This document shows, one piece after another, positions 45,455-54,318 of a DNA stretch of 64,000 nucleotides; positions within the stretch are counted from its first letter, which is position 1; every line of letters starts with the position of its first letter. Made by a program: the position numbers and the translations under genes. The notes beneath the pieces were generated by a model that was not told the DNA's origin, made no database searches, and saw nothing but the letters and a program-made list of their open reading frames with translations. This DNA comes from UBA9926 sp018645765 (GTDB taxonomy: Bacteria > Pseudomonadota > Gammaproteobacteria > Pseudomonadales > Azotimanducaceae): positions 186,001 through 250,000 of the forward strand of contig CASIBO010000003.1 in the NCBI GenBank assembly GCA_949372755.1. Direction: 5' to 3'.

Positions 45455-45690
45455 TCATTACACTCTTGAGTCGGTTAATCGGAAATGTTTTGCGGGGACC
45501 AAGCAGAACCACTTTCCGAAAGGCTTATCGCTTATTTTGACATCAGCACCGCGTAAGCTCCGGGGGTTTCGCCTCCGAGCGCGCCATTGCGATCCCACAT
45601 CAATGCCTTGTTTGTGCATTTCGTTAGGGCCTGCTCTTTTGCTTGGTGCGATGACCTTGCCAAGCAGGAAACCGAGCGCTACTGGCTTGC

Positions 45691-46818
45691 TTAACGCGCC
45701 GCAATCGGCTGGTACGGCCGAATGTCAGGTCCAATGTAATCTGCGCTGGGTCGAATCAAGCGGTTATTGGATCGCTGCTCCATGACATGCGCCGCCCACC
45801 CTGTGAGTCGAGACATAACAAAAATCGGCGTGAAGATTTTGGTTGGGATCCCCATGTAGTTGTAGGCCGAGGCATGAAAAAAGTCCGCATTCGGGAACAA
45901 GGCTTTGCGATCCCATAAGGTGTCCGCAATCTTGCAGGAGATGTCATACAGGGCGGAATCACCATTTTCTGCGGCCAGCTTACTCGACCAGTCCTTGATC
46001 ACAGCATTTCTGGGATCGGACGTCCGATAGATTGCATGACCAAAACCCATGATCAAGTCCTTGCGTTCCAACATGGCATCCAATTCGCTTTCAACCTCTT
46101 CAACACGGCTAAACTTCTCAATCAATTCCATCGCCGCCTCATTGGCGCCGCCGTGCAAGGGGCCGCGCAACGAGCCTATTGCCCCGGTAATACAAGAATA
46201 CATGTCGGAGAGTGTCGCCGCACAAACGCGAGCGGTGAACGTGCTCGCATTGAATTCATGCTCAGCATAAAGAATCAGTGAGGAATTCATCACAGCCCGA
46301 TGCAATTCACTCGGAGATTTATCCGACAGCATCTTTAAAAAGTGACCGCCAATTGAGTCTTCGCCCGTATCCGTACTGATTCGAACCCCATCATGACTAA
46401 ACCGATACCAATAGCAGATGATCGCCGGTAGCGATGCGAGCAATCGGTCGGCGGCTTGATGCTGTTCCTCAAAACTCATCTCGGGCTCTAAGTTACCCAG
46501 CATCGAGCAACCGGTGCGCATCACATCCATGGGATGGGTTTCTTTGGGGATCGCTTCAAGCACTTTTTTCAAAGCCTCAGGCAGATCCCGCATACCGGTC
46601 AATCTCGTTTCATAAGCGGTCAAAGCGTCTTGGGTCGGCAAAGCACCATAAAGCAGCATGTAGGCAACTTCTTCAAACTTAGCATTGGCTGCGAGGTCTT
46701 CGATGGTGTAACCGCGATAGGTTAACCCAGCACCCTCTTTCCCTACGGTGCACAAGGCCGTTTCACCAGCGGATTGTCCTCGTAACCCTGCGCCACCTAA
46801 CTTTTTATCCACCATCAT
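45691..46818 (-). CDS. prpC: 2-methylcitrate synthase
   Basis: 375 residues, citrate-synthase superfamily. The N-terminus KKLGGAGLRGQSAGETALCT is the PrpC-type opening; the catalytic His residues lie in GPLHGGANEAAME and GFGHAIYRTSDPR, and the Asp region is near IFTPIFVMSRLTGWAAHVME. It condenses propionyl-CoA with oxaloacetate. ATG at 46818 with CAGGAGA 2-7 bases before it is chosen; the frame extends to 46896 through the prpB-prpC gap. prpB lies 136 bp upstream on the same strand. prpD/acnD and a PrpR regulator are not visible. Confidence 0.93.
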   Translation of the reverse strand: MMVDKKLGGAGLRGQSAGETALCTVGKEGAGLTYRGYTIEDLAANAKFEEVAYMLLYGALPTQDALTAYETRLTGMRDLPEALKKVLEAIPKETHPMDVMRTGCSMLGNLEPEMSFEEQHQAADRLLASLPAIICYWYRFSHDGVRISTDTGEDSIGGHFLKMLSDKSPSELHRAVMNSSLILYAEHEFNASTFTARVCAATLSDMYSCITGAIGSLRGPLHGGANEAAMELIEKFSRVEEVESELDAMLERKDLIMGFGHAIYRTSDPRNAVIKDWSSKLAAENGDSALYDISCKIADTLWDRKALFPNADFFHASAYNYMGIPTKIFTPIFVMSRLTGWAAHVMEQRSNNRLIRPSADYIGPDIRPYQPIAAR

Positions 46819-46889
46819 CGTCTCCTGTTTCTCGAATTGCTCACATCTGTTTGCCATCATAGCGCTTGATTGCCAAATACGCTTCAATC

Positions 46890-46904
46890 GAACCAAACTG
46901 GTTC
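46890..46904. repeat. 15-bp palindrome between prpB and prpC
   Basis: GAACCAAACTGGTTC: perfect 6-bp arms with a 3-base centre, 72 bases upstream of the prpC start. It could be an operator or the base of a small processing hairpin. Confidence 0.4.
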
Positions 46905-46954
46905 AGATCATAGCGGAACGCGCCTGGACTGACTCGCCGCACATCGTCCCGCTA

Positions 46955-47839
46955 TTAGTCTTTTGATTTCTCATCGAGAAACAACTCGTCAAGTTTCGCT
47001 TCATACTCATGGTAGCCGAGAAACTCGTATAGCGCCGCGCGCGTTTGCATCTGATCCACCATATGACTCTGGGTGCCTTTTTCTCTTAAACCTTGATACA
47101 TCTTCAACGCTGCGAGATTCATCGCCCGAAATGCCGACAAGGGATACAGCGCCATATCAATGCCCGCCGATGCCAATTCCTCGGTGGTGAACAGCGGCGT
47201 TGCCCCAAACTCTGTAATGTTGGCGAGAACCGGGATATTCACCGACTGCGTCACAGCCCGGTACATTTCTAGATCCGTCATCGCTTCAGCAAAGATTGCA
47301 TCGGCTCCCGCTTCCTCACAAAGCTGTGCTCTGGCAATCACCTCATCGAGCCCGACCACGGCTAAAGCATCTGTGCGCGCCATAACCAAGAAATCCGAAT
47401 CTGTTTTGGCATCGACCGAGGCTTTTATCCGATCAGCCATCTCGGCTCTGGAAACTATTTCTTTATTCGGTCGATGTCCGCATCGTTTCTGAGAGACCTG
47501 ATCTTCAATATGCATACCTGCCGCACCGGCTTTGATCATTTCCTTAACCGTTCTAGCAATATTAAAGGCGCCGCCCCAACCCGTATCGACATCGACCAAT
47601 AACGGCAAGGCACTGGCATTGGTGATTCGCCGCACATCTTCCAGCACATCATTCAAGGACGTCATACCCAGATCCGGCAACCCAAAAGAGGCATTCGCAA
47701 CCCCTGCGCCTGATAAGTAAATGGCTTGGTAACCCACCGATTCCGCCATTATCGCGGTATAGGCGTTAATGGTCCCAACCACTTGTAGTGGCGACTCTGC
47801 CTTAACGGCTTGTCTTAATCGTCGACCAGCACTGTCCAT
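46955..47839 (-). CDS. prpB: 2-methylisocitrate lyase
   Basis: 294 residues of the isocitrate-lyase/PEP-mutase superfamily. It has VVGTINAYTAIMAESVGYQA, the metal-binding LPLLVDVDTGWGGAFNIART, and the active-site KRCGH motif (SQKRCGHRPNKEIVS) with catalytic Cys. It cleaves 2-methylisocitrate to pyruvate and succinate, ending the methylcitrate cycle begun by PrpC downstream. The ATG at 47839 has AAGGAGAAA just upstream; the frame extension to 47929 is not used. Order prpB-prpC is typical. Confidence 0.94.
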   Translation of the reverse strand: MDSAGRRLRQAVKAESPLQVVGTINAYTAIMAESVGYQAIYLSGAGVANASFGLPDLGMTSLNDVLEDVRRITNASALPLLVDVDTGWGGAFNIARTVKEMIKAGAAGMHIEDQVSQKRCGHRPNKEIVSRAEMADRIKASVDAKTDSDFLVMARTDALAVVGLDEVIARAQLCEEAGADAIFAEAMTDLEMYRAVTQSVNIPVLANITEFGATPLFTTEELASAGIDMALYPLSAFRAMNLAALKMYQGLREKGTQSHMVDQMQTRAALYEFLGYHEYEAKLDELFLDEKSKD

Positions 47840-48096
47840 CTGATTTCTCCTTACTAACTGTTTTAATAAAGGTTTGCGGCGGTTTCTCGACAATCTGACG
47901 CCCAGCCTGCTTGGCAAGCTTCTGATCACGGGATGATGACGCCTTTAAGGCGGGTCTAGCCCATATCTCGCCCCAATGCGCTGAAACATTATGCCAACGC
48001 ATACTGGTTCAGTGCACCTTCGCGTCACTCGCGACTGCTTTGAAGCGCCCACAATACCACAGATGCTTGCATGGCACCGGCGCCCTTGCAGGCGGC

Positions 48097-48705
48097 TCAA
48101 CCCTCGCGCGCGGCCTCATCAATCATTGCCCGCAACACGGCATAATCATCCGTTGATCTAAATTGCGGGAACTCTGCTTTAACATTATCAGGCGCTTTAA
48201 ACAAAAACCCTGTGTGGGCAGACCCAAGCATCGTGGTATCGTTATAGGAGTCCCCTGCAGCAAAAATCCGGTAGTTTAATCCTTTAAAAGCCTCAACGGC
48301 TCGTCGCTTCGGGTCCGGCTGCCGCAAGACATAATCTAAAATTTGCCCGTTATCCGAGACCCGCAGCCGATGACACAATAAGGTTGGCCAAGCCAACTGC
48401 TGCATCATAGGTTGCGCAAACTCATAGAAGGTGTCTGACAGAATCACGACTTGGTAGGCCTGTCTCAGATCTTGCAGGAAGTCGGCGGCGCCCTCCAAAG
48501 GCGATAGCCCCCCGATCACACGCTGAATCTCAGGCAACGTAAGCCCATTCTCATCGAGTATTCGCAACCGTTGCTGCATCAACTCGTTGTAATCTGGGAT
48601 ATCTCGGGTTGTCGCTCGCAGCGAGGCAATGCCCGTTTCCTCAGCGAATGCGATCCATATTTCTGGAATTAAAACCCCTTCCAGATCCAAGCAAACTAAA
48701 TCCAT
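48097..48705 (-). CDS. thrH: Bifunctional phosphoserine phosphatase/homoserine phosphotransferase ThrH
   Basis: 202 residues, HAD superfamily. ThrH-type motif I is LDLEGVLIPEIWIAFAEETG (nucleophile Asp in DLEG), motif II is VVILSDTFYEFAQPMM and motif IV is FAAGDSYNDTTML. ThrH of Pseudomonas dephosphorylates phosphoserine and can transfer the phosphate to homoserine. AAGGATG precedes the ATG. It is divergent from cysH, an adjacency I recall from Pseudomonas aeruginosa, and links serine supply with cysteine synthesis. Confidence 0.92.
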   Translation of the reverse strand: MDLVCLDLEGVLIPEIWIAFAEETGIASLRATTRDIPDYNELMQQRLRILDENGLTLPEIQRVIGGLSPLEGAADFLQDLRQAYQVVILSDTFYEFAQPMMQQLAWPTLLCHRLRVSDNGQILDYVLRQPDPKRRAVEAFKGLNYRIFAAGDSYNDTTMLGSAHTGFLFKAPDNVKAEFPQFRSTDDYAVLRAMIDEAAREG

Positions 48706-48873
48706 TGGTCATCCTTAACTGCGTGCCGAATACATTGTTTCACGGCGCCCCCTTTGCTTCAACGCATGAACCATTAGTTTTCGATAAGGTTATAAGCCTA
48801 GTGCAAAAGATCATTACACATTGACGCGCAACCACCGTACATTCTGCTCTAAATCTGATTCCCATTCCGCCTT

Positions 48874-49611
48874 ATGACCCTCAAGCGCCTAGTATTACAT
48901 TCAACGGCACTGATCCAAGAATTTTGTAAGGGTGATCAGCCTATCACCTGCGCCTTTAGCGGCGCGGAGGATGTTGTCGTTTTAGATCTAATGCAGCGCG
49001 CGACGCGTTCGGTTCCGGTTTTTGCGGTTGATACGGCTCGCCTACATCCAGAAACGGTCGACTATATCCATCATGTGCAACGGCACTTCGCGCTTGACCT
49101 CACCTGGATCAAGCCTCACTCAGATGCGGTGGCCGACTTTGAACGTCAGAACGGCCGATTCAGCTTTTATGAAGATGGACACCTAGCCTGCTGCAATCTT
49201 CGAAAGACGGAACCCCTTCGAGCACATCTTGCTCACTTTGAAGGCTGGGTAACCGGTTTGCGGCGGGATCAGAACCCAAACCGAGACGCCTTACCTGAAC
49301 TGCAAACAGATCCTGTTTTTGAGGGGTTGAGCGGTCCTTTAAAAAAAGCAAACCCGATCGCAAACTGGTCGCGAAAAGACGTTGAGACCTATATCCAGCA
49401 CCGGAATCTTCCGCAGAACCCACTCGTGCAAAAAGGTTATAAAAGCATCGGGTGCGCGCCCTGCACCCGCGCGCTCAAACCGCAAGAACACGAGCGCGCT
49501 GGCCGCTGGTGGTGGGAGACTGCCTCAAACAAAGAATGCGGCCTGCACCAGGCGCCCGTGCGGATCCTTAACTCGGTTGAGGACCCGCCTTCAACGAAGG
49601 GGCAAGGCTAA
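48874..49611 (+). CDS. cysH: Adenylyl-sulfate (APS) reductase, [4Fe-4S] type CysH
   Basis: 245 residues. It has PP-loop-like TCAFSGAEDVVVLDLM at the N-terminus and the iron-sulfur Cys pairs in HLACCNLRKTEPL and IGCAPCTRALKPQE, so it is the assimilatory APS-reductase type rather than the cluster-free PAPS reductase of E. coli. The catalytic Cys lies in KECGLHQ near the C-terminus. It reduces activated sulfate to sulfite for siroheme-dependent sulfite reductase, linking it with cysG here. Its last 21 bases overlap cysB on the other strand. Confidence 0.95.
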   Translation: MTLKRLVLHSTALIQEFCKGDQPITCAFSGAEDVVVLDLMQRATRSVPVFAVDTARLHPETVDYIHHVQRHFALDLTWIKPHSDAVADFERQNGRFSFYEDGHLACCNLRKTEPLRAHLAHFEGWVTGLRRDQNPNRDALPELQTDPVFEGLSGPLKKANPIANWSRKDVETYIQHRNLPQNPLVQKGYKSIGCAPCTRALKPQEHERAGRWWWETASNKECGLHQAPVRILNSVEDPPSTKGQG

Positions 49612-50565
49612 CTCGGCAAAAACCTGATCGACAGCCGTCTGATCGACTGCCTCAAATGAAGCCACCACTCGTTCTTTGGTGAGATGTGGCGCAAATAATT
49701 GCATGAACTCATACATGTAGCCTCGCAGAAAAGTCCCTCGGCGAAAGCCAATCATCGTGGTCGAGGATTCGAATAAGTGGCTGGCATCAATCGCCACCAT
49801 ATCGTCATCTTTGTCTTCATCGAAGGCCATCTTTGCCATGATGCCAATGCCCAACCCTAACCGAACATACGTTTTGATCACATCCGCGTCGGTTGCGGTA
49901 AAAACAACTCTCGGCTCAAGACCCGCTTCATCAAACGCCTCATCCAGCTTCGAGCGACCCGTAAAGCCAAACACGTAGGTCACAATACGATGCGCCGCGA
50001 CGTCTGCGAGGGTTACGCGCTCAATGGAGAGTAAAGGATGACCTTTGGGCACCACGATGCAACGATTCCATTGATAGCACGGTAGCATCACCAAATCAGA
50101 AAAATGCTCGAGGGCTTCGGTTGCGATGGCAAAATCAACTTGGCCATCAGACGCCAGTTCCGCAATCTGCAGCGGCGTGCCTTGATGCAGTTGTAACCCG
50201 ACTTCCGGATAGTCCGAGATGAACTGATCAATCACCGGCGGCAGGGCATATCGTGCTTGCGTATGGGTTGTCGCAATACTCAGCTGGCCTTTCTTCTCGT
50301 CTCGGAACTCTTGCGCCACCTGTTTGATGCTATTGACCTGACCCAAGATCTCGCCCGCTTTTTTAATGACTTGCTCTCCGGCTGGCGTGATGTGCGTAAG
50401 ATGTTTGCCGCTACGGGCAAAAATTTCGACGCCAAGCTCATCTTCGAGCAATCGAATCTGCTTGCTGATCCCGGGTTGCGATGTGAACAAACTTTGGGCC
50501 GTCGCGGAGACATTCAAGCCATGCCGCGAGACTTCCCAGATATATCGTAATTGCTGCAGCTTCAT
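49591..50565 (-). CDS. cysB: LysR-type regulator CysB
   Basis: 324 residues. The winged-helix N-terminus MKLQQLRYIWEVSRHGLNVS continues with SLFTSQPGISKQIRLLEDEL, the CysB/Cbl-specific version. The effector domain follows (QARYALPPVIDQFISDYPEV, TYVFGFTGRSKLDEAF). CysB activates the cysteine regulon and senses N-acetylserine. A TATAAT element lies 39 bases upstream of the ATG. It is convergent with, and overlaps, its probable target cysH. Confidence 0.96.
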   Translation of the reverse strand: MKLQQLRYIWEVSRHGLNVSATAQSLFTSQPGISKQIRLLEDELGVEIFARSGKHLTHITPAGEQVIKKAGEILGQVNSIKQVAQEFRDEKKGQLSIATTHTQARYALPPVIDQFISDYPEVGLQLHQGTPLQIAELASDGQVDFAIATEALEHFSDLVMLPCYQWNRCIVVPKGHPLLSIERVTLADVAAHRIVTYVFGFTGRSKLDEAFDEAGLEPRVVFTATDADVIKTYVRLGLGIGIMAKMAFDEDKDDDMVAIDASHLFESSTTMIGFRRGTFLRGYMYEFMQLFAPHLTKERVVASFEAVDQTAVDQVFAELALPLR

Positions 50566-50603
50566 AACAATCTACTTAGGTCTTTTGCTGACGTTGCTCT
50601 CGC

Positions 50604-50609
50604 ATTATA
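50604..50609 (-). promoter_or_regulatory. -10 element of cysB
   Basis: TATAAT on the minus strand (plus-strand ATTATA) in an AT-rich stretch 39 bases before the cysB start. The -35 region is poor. Confidence 0.45.
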
Positions 50610-50664
50610 TAACCAAATAGATTTATAGAAGTACTTTTAATTTCCAATAAGCATATAGCCCAGC

Positions 50665-50826
50665 CTACTTCTGCGGGACCCTCGCGGGTTTAACGGCAAC
50701 GCCGGGTTTGGTCGCTCGTCCAGATTTCTGCTGCTGTGACCCGATCTGCTCTTGACTAGAGCCTTAGGACTTAGGAACTGATCGTTCGGCCTTTCGGTTT
50801 TGAAGGGCTTTCAAATATTGCGCCGG
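50665..50826 (-). pseudogene. Possible remnant reading frame, Lys/Gln/Pro-rich tail
   Basis: The 343-bp gap upstream of cysB (50566-50908) holds, on the minus strand, one frame with two short coding-like stretches separated by an in-frame TAA: first QYLKALQNRKAERSVPKS, then GSSQEQIGSQQQKSGRATKP and about twelve more residues ending at TAG 50665. Stops lie just upstream too. The composition resembles the basic tail of a nucleoid- or ribosome-associated protein, so this may be a decayed gene. There is no start codon and no family match; chance cannot be excluded. Apart from this and the cysB -10 I see nothing in the gap. Confidence 0.2.
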
Positions 50827-50908
50827 TCACGATCACGGTCTTAAATCACCCTGCCAAAACGCTGGGAGACTCAAGCTAGCGCGGTTTAAGACAAGCATCC
50901 GGAAGGAC

Positions 50909-51799
50909 TTAGCGCGGATTTTTAACACCATGCGGCACATGACCTGACACGACCACCCGACTGGCAAGGTGACAATGCTCCGCTTGATCATCAAAGAAGA
51001 TATCCGCCCCATAGGCCGCTAAGAACTCTGTTTTGTCCAGCCCGCCCAAGAACAACGATTCATCCACACGAATTCCCCAACTACGAAGCGTTTTGATCAC
51101 CCGCTCATGGGCAGGCGCAGACCTTGCCGTCACCAAGGCTGTTTCGATTGGGCAGGTATCTTCAGAGTAGACCGATTGAACCTTGTGCAGCTGCGTTAAA
51201 AATGCAGCAAACGGCCCTCTCGGTAAGGGTTCATCAGCAGCAGCTTGTTCTTGGGCCGTAAACGCGTCAAGGCCATCGCTTTGATACAACCGCTCGGCGA
51301 CATCGGAAAATAAAACCGCATCGCCGTCAAAGGCAAACCGAATCCGAGGCCCGTCTTGGTGCCGAAGTGAACCCGGCAATACCGACGCCGCCGCAAAACC
51401 ATTGTCCAAAGCATCAACCACGTCAATTGGGTTGGCCGAAAGAAACAAATGACACCCAAAGGGTCGCATGTATCGATAGGGTGCCGCGCCGCCGGTGAAG
51501 GCTGCGCGCCGAATATCCAGTCCATGAGCCTGAATCGAGTTAAAAACCCGTAAACCGGTATCCGCTGAATTTCGAGACAATAAAATCACCTCAACTTCAA
51601 CGCGCCCCTCAGCACCCAGCGCTAACAATTTACTGACGAGCGAGAAGGCAGTGCCCGGTTCTAAAACCAGTTTTTCTTGCGCGACCTGGTAGGCACGATA
51701 CGCCTGCAGCCCCTCCCGCCGAAAAACAGCATCACTTTGCCTTAAGTCGAACAACGCACTGCTGGCAATTGCGAGCACAAGTCGAGTCTTTGACGACAT
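50909..51799 (-). CDS. Cytosolic 5'-nucleotidase, NT5C1 (PF06189) family
   Basis: 296 residues. The N-terminus TRLVLAIASSALFDLRQSDA, then EVEVILLSRNSADTGLRVFN, AAFTGGAAPYRYMRPFGCHL and IRFAFDGDAVLFSDVAERLY, is the bacterial version of the 5'-nucleotidase family related to human NT5C1A/B. GDAVLFSD probably includes the catalytic Asp, and the C-terminal DIFFDDQAEHC a metal ligand. It should hydrolyse nucleoside monophosphates in the cytoplasm. It is divergent from the VWA gene with 72 bases between starts. Confidence 0.88.
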   Translation of the reverse strand: MSSKTRLVLAIASSALFDLRQSDAVFRREGLQAYRAYQVAQEKLVLEPGTAFSLVSKLLALGAEGRVEVEVILLSRNSADTGLRVFNSIQAHGLDIRRAAFTGGAAPYRYMRPFGCHLFLSANPIDVVDALDNGFAAASVLPGSLRHQDGPRIRFAFDGDAVLFSDVAERLYQSDGLDAFTAQEQAAADEPLPRGPFAAFLTQLHKVQSVYSEDTCPIETALVTARSAPAHERVIKTLRSWGIRVDESLFLGGLDKTEFLAAYGADIFFDDQAEHCHLASRVVVSGHVPHGVKNPR

Positions 51800-51871
51800 T
51801 TTCTAACCCTTGGCTGAAGTCTGCAGGCAAATACTTGCAGAGAACCATAAAGCCTATATCCTTACCCCTAG

Positions 51872-52585
51872 ATGAGCAAGAATCCCACGAGCCGAAACGA
51901 ACCAACACAACCCTCGCAAGCGGTTGCAAGCTTTATTGCGCAAGCAAAATCACCGACAAAACTGCCAGGAAAACCAATCGAAAGCAGGATCATTTTTGGA
52001 TTGGACGCGACCGCGTCGCGAGAACCGACATGGGATCAGGCAAGTCAGATTCAGCATGAAATGTTCGCGGCGGTACAAAGCAACCAACGCCTCGCAGTCC
52101 AATTGTGTTTTTATCGCGGCTTTCGGGAACTCAAGGCATCCCGGTTTTGCCATTCTGCAACCGAACTGCAGGGATTGATGGGCCGAGTACGATGCAGGGG
52201 TGGCCACACACAAATTAGCCGACTGTTGAAGCATGCTCTCAAGATCTCACGCGTGGATGCACTAAAAGCCGTGCTGTTTGTGGGCGATGCCATCGAAGAG
52301 TCCGTCGATGACCTATGTGACCAGGCAGGCCTGCTTGGTCTTAAAAAAATACCGCTGTTTATTTTTCATGAGGGTCGTGATGTTGCGGTTGAGCGAACCT
52401 TCCGCGCCATGACGAAACTATCCGGCGGCGCTTACGCACCCTTTGACCTCGCTAGCCCGGATCAATTAAAACGTCTATTGGCCGGCGCTGCCGCTTATGC
52501 AACCGGCGGACGCGCAGCGCTCGGCAGCCTTGCCTACCAGCAACCGGGGCTAAAGCAATTGACCGCACAGCTGCCGAAAACGTAA
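51872..52585 (+). CDS. VWA-like domain protein
   Basis: 237 residues with no signal peptide. After a low-complexity polar N-terminus of about 35 residues, a von Willebrand A fold begins at RIIFGLDATASREPTWDQAS; the MIDAS motif is DxTxS (Asp45, Thr47, Ser49) rather than DxSxS. A later Thr in GGHTQISRLLKHALK and an Asp in VLFVGDAIEE could complete the metal site. The C-terminus (GGAYAPFDLASPDQLKRLL) is typical. Its stop overlaps the start of the membrane J-domain gene (TAATG), so the two products are coupled and probably interact. Related operons are seen in proteobacteria, but the function is unknown to me. Confidence 0.75.
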   Translation: MSKNPTSRNEPTQPSQAVASFIAQAKSPTKLPGKPIESRIIFGLDATASREPTWDQASQIQHEMFAAVQSNQRLAVQLCFYRGFRELKASRFCHSATELQGLMGRVRCRGGHTQISRLLKHALKISRVDALKAVLFVGDAIEESVDDLCDQAGLLGLKKIPLFIFHEGRDVAVERTFRAMTKLSGGAYAPFDLASPDQLKRLLAGAAAYATGGRAALGSLAYQQPGLKQLTAQLPKT

Positions 52586-53322
52586 TGGGCCGTCTACTTC
52601 TAGCAGCGGTTGCCGCCATCGCCATTTTTTTCCTATTAAGGACCCTCCTTGCAAAGCGCAAATTGAGCGTTGGCCAGTTCTTTGCGCTGTATGCCGCGGC
52701 CCTTGCGGTTGTGGTGCTCATTGGCCTTGGCCTAACAGGTCGGTTACATCCAGTGACCGCAAGCCTTGGGGTTGTGCTCGCAATGCTCGTTCGGGCCCTG
52801 CCTGTCCTCATGCGTTTGTTTCAAGCCGTTAATCTCTGGAAAACCATCAAGGCCGCATTGGGTGTTGCCAGCGTTCAGAAGGGCCCCAAAACAGGCAGCA
52901 AGAGTCAGATAGAGAGTGCGTTCTTGACCATGACCCTTGACCATGATTCCGGTGAACTCGATGGCACAATTAAAAAAGGCGTCTTCCAAGGACAGCGGCT
53001 TTCCCAGCTATCCCGGGACGCACTTTTGGCCCTGCAGGCTGAAGTTGCCTCGGATATAGACTCCAGCGAGTTACTGCAAACCTTTTTTGAACGCTACCAT
53101 GGGGATCACGCCTCAAGCGCCGATGCGGCGCAAGGTCCCTCAGGAGACATGAATCGCGCTGAAGCTATAACCCTGTTGGAGCTCGGTCCCGATCCAACCA
53201 ACGATGAGATTATTAAAGCGCACCGTCGATTAATGCAAATTCACCATCCGGATCGCGGAGGCTCGAATGACCTTGCTGCGCGTTTGAATGCGGCTAAGGA
53301 CAAATTACTTGGAGAACACTGA
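52585..53322 (+). CDS. Membrane-anchored J-domain (DnaJ-like) protein
   Basis: 245 residues. Three N-terminal hydrophobic segments (LLLAAVAAIAIFFLLRTLL, FFALYAAALAVVVLIGLGL, and a weaker VTASLGVVLAMLVRALPVL) are followed by a cytoplasmic linker and a C-terminal J-domain from about residue 190: EAITLLELGPDPTNDEIIKA then HRRLMQIHHPDRGGSNDLAA with the HPD motif. This TIM14-like arrangement should stimulate DnaK at the membrane. It is coupled to the VWA gene upstream and overlaps the acyl-CoA-dehydrogenase-like gene downstream. Confidence 0.85.
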   Translation: MGRLLLAAVAAIAIFFLLRTLLAKRKLSVGQFFALYAAALAVVVLIGLGLTGRLHPVTASLGVVLAMLVRALPVLMRLFQAVNLWKTIKAALGVASVQKGPKTGSKSQIESAFLTMTLDHDSGELDGTIKKGVFQGQRLSQLSRDALLALQAEVASDIDSSELLQTFFERYHGDHASSADAAQGPSGDMNRAEAITLLELGPDPTNDEIIKAHRRLMQIHHPDRGGSNDLAARLNAAKDKLLGEH

Positions 53323-54271
53323 ATCAAGCGCCCGCGCGTTTGCGAACGATTTTATCGAAACGCATTGGCTTGGCCTGAACGAGGCGAGTCGCGTTTCGTC
53401 ATGGGAGGCCGCGTTGACCGAGCATCACCTGCGCGTCCCGGGATACCCTTCTGAGTATGGTGGACGCAACTGGCCGGACAAAGCACTGGTTCACTTTTGG
53501 TCTCTGTGCGCGGAACACGGTTGCCCCATGCCAGACCCGGTTACAACGGAATTAGTTGGCCCCCTTTTATTACTCACCTTAAACCCAAATCAGCACCACG
53601 CGCATTTGCAGGCCATCGCAGCAGGACAAGCGTCTTGGGAAGTGGTCTGCCTGGACTTACCCAGCAGTCCCATGAGACGACTGAAACCCCTCGAGCAGAC
53701 CGACTGGGTACTGCTCATTCAGAATCAAGCAGACGGTACTTCGCAGATCGAGATCTTAAACCCCTGGCCTGGTTTGGCCGCAAACTTGCCCCCCACCACC
53801 GCCGACTTAAAAACCAGCCTAGTGCTCAGTTTAGATGCGCGCGAAATGCTTCAAACACTGCACCGAGATCACCAACCCATTGCCGCTGTCTGGCGCAATC
53901 GTGCGCTGCTCAAAACACTGCGAACGCTTTCCTGCGAGGACCCGATGGGGCGGGAAAACCAAAGACTTTGCGAACTTGAAATTTTACAAACCGCACAAGA
54001 AACGCTTTGCCACCGGCTCATCCAAAACGGCGCGCGCGCGAAACAGCTGATCGTTACGCAAATTGCTCGCGAAATTCAGATGAAGAGCCTGCAACTCAGA
54101 CGCGAGCAGCTCGGGTACTATGCGTTAACCGAGGCAACTCCACCGGGTCAAAACGAGCCCATTGGATCAATTGATGCACCAATCGATGCCCACTTCATGA
54201 TCGAACCCATTGCCCTGATCAGTGACTTTTTTATGGACCAGCTCGAGACCAACGCCCAGCAGGGCTCATAA
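53309..54271 (+). CDS. Degenerate acyl-CoA dehydrogenase-like protein
   Basis: 320 residues from TTG 53309 (AAGGA 9 bases upstream, overlapping the J-protein gene by 14 bases); an ATG at 53288 is the alternative. The segment VPGYPSEYGGRNWPDKALVH is the conserved entry of acyl-CoA dehydrogenases, and PDPVTTELVGPLLLLTLNPN is N-domain-like. It is shorter than the usual 380-400 residues, and I see no FAD-binding beta-domain signature (such as TEPxxGSD) and no QxxGGxGY-type C-terminal motif. It may be a non-catalytic or partner subunit. The C-terminal half (LCHRLIQNGARAKQLIVTQI, MKSLQLRREQLGYYAL) is helical and fits the C-domain. Confidence 0.6.
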   Translation: MENTESSARAFANDFIETHWLGLNEASRVSSWEAALTEHHLRVPGYPSEYGGRNWPDKALVHFWSLCAEHGCPMPDPVTTELVGPLLLLTLNPNQHHAHLQAIAAGQASWEVVCLDLPSSPMRRLKPLEQTDWVLLIQNQADGTSQIEILNPWPGLAANLPPTTADLKTSLVLSLDAREMLQTLHRDHQPIAAVWRNRALLKTLRTLSCEDPMGRENQRLCELEILQTAQETLCHRLIQNGARAKQLIVTQIAREIQMKSLQLRREQLGYYALTEATPPGQNEPIGSIDAPIDAHFMIEPIALISDFFMDQLETNAQQGS

Positions 54272-54318
54272 AATGCCAACCGGCGTCCCCTTCAACCAAC
54301 CGATATCCTAAGTAATTT

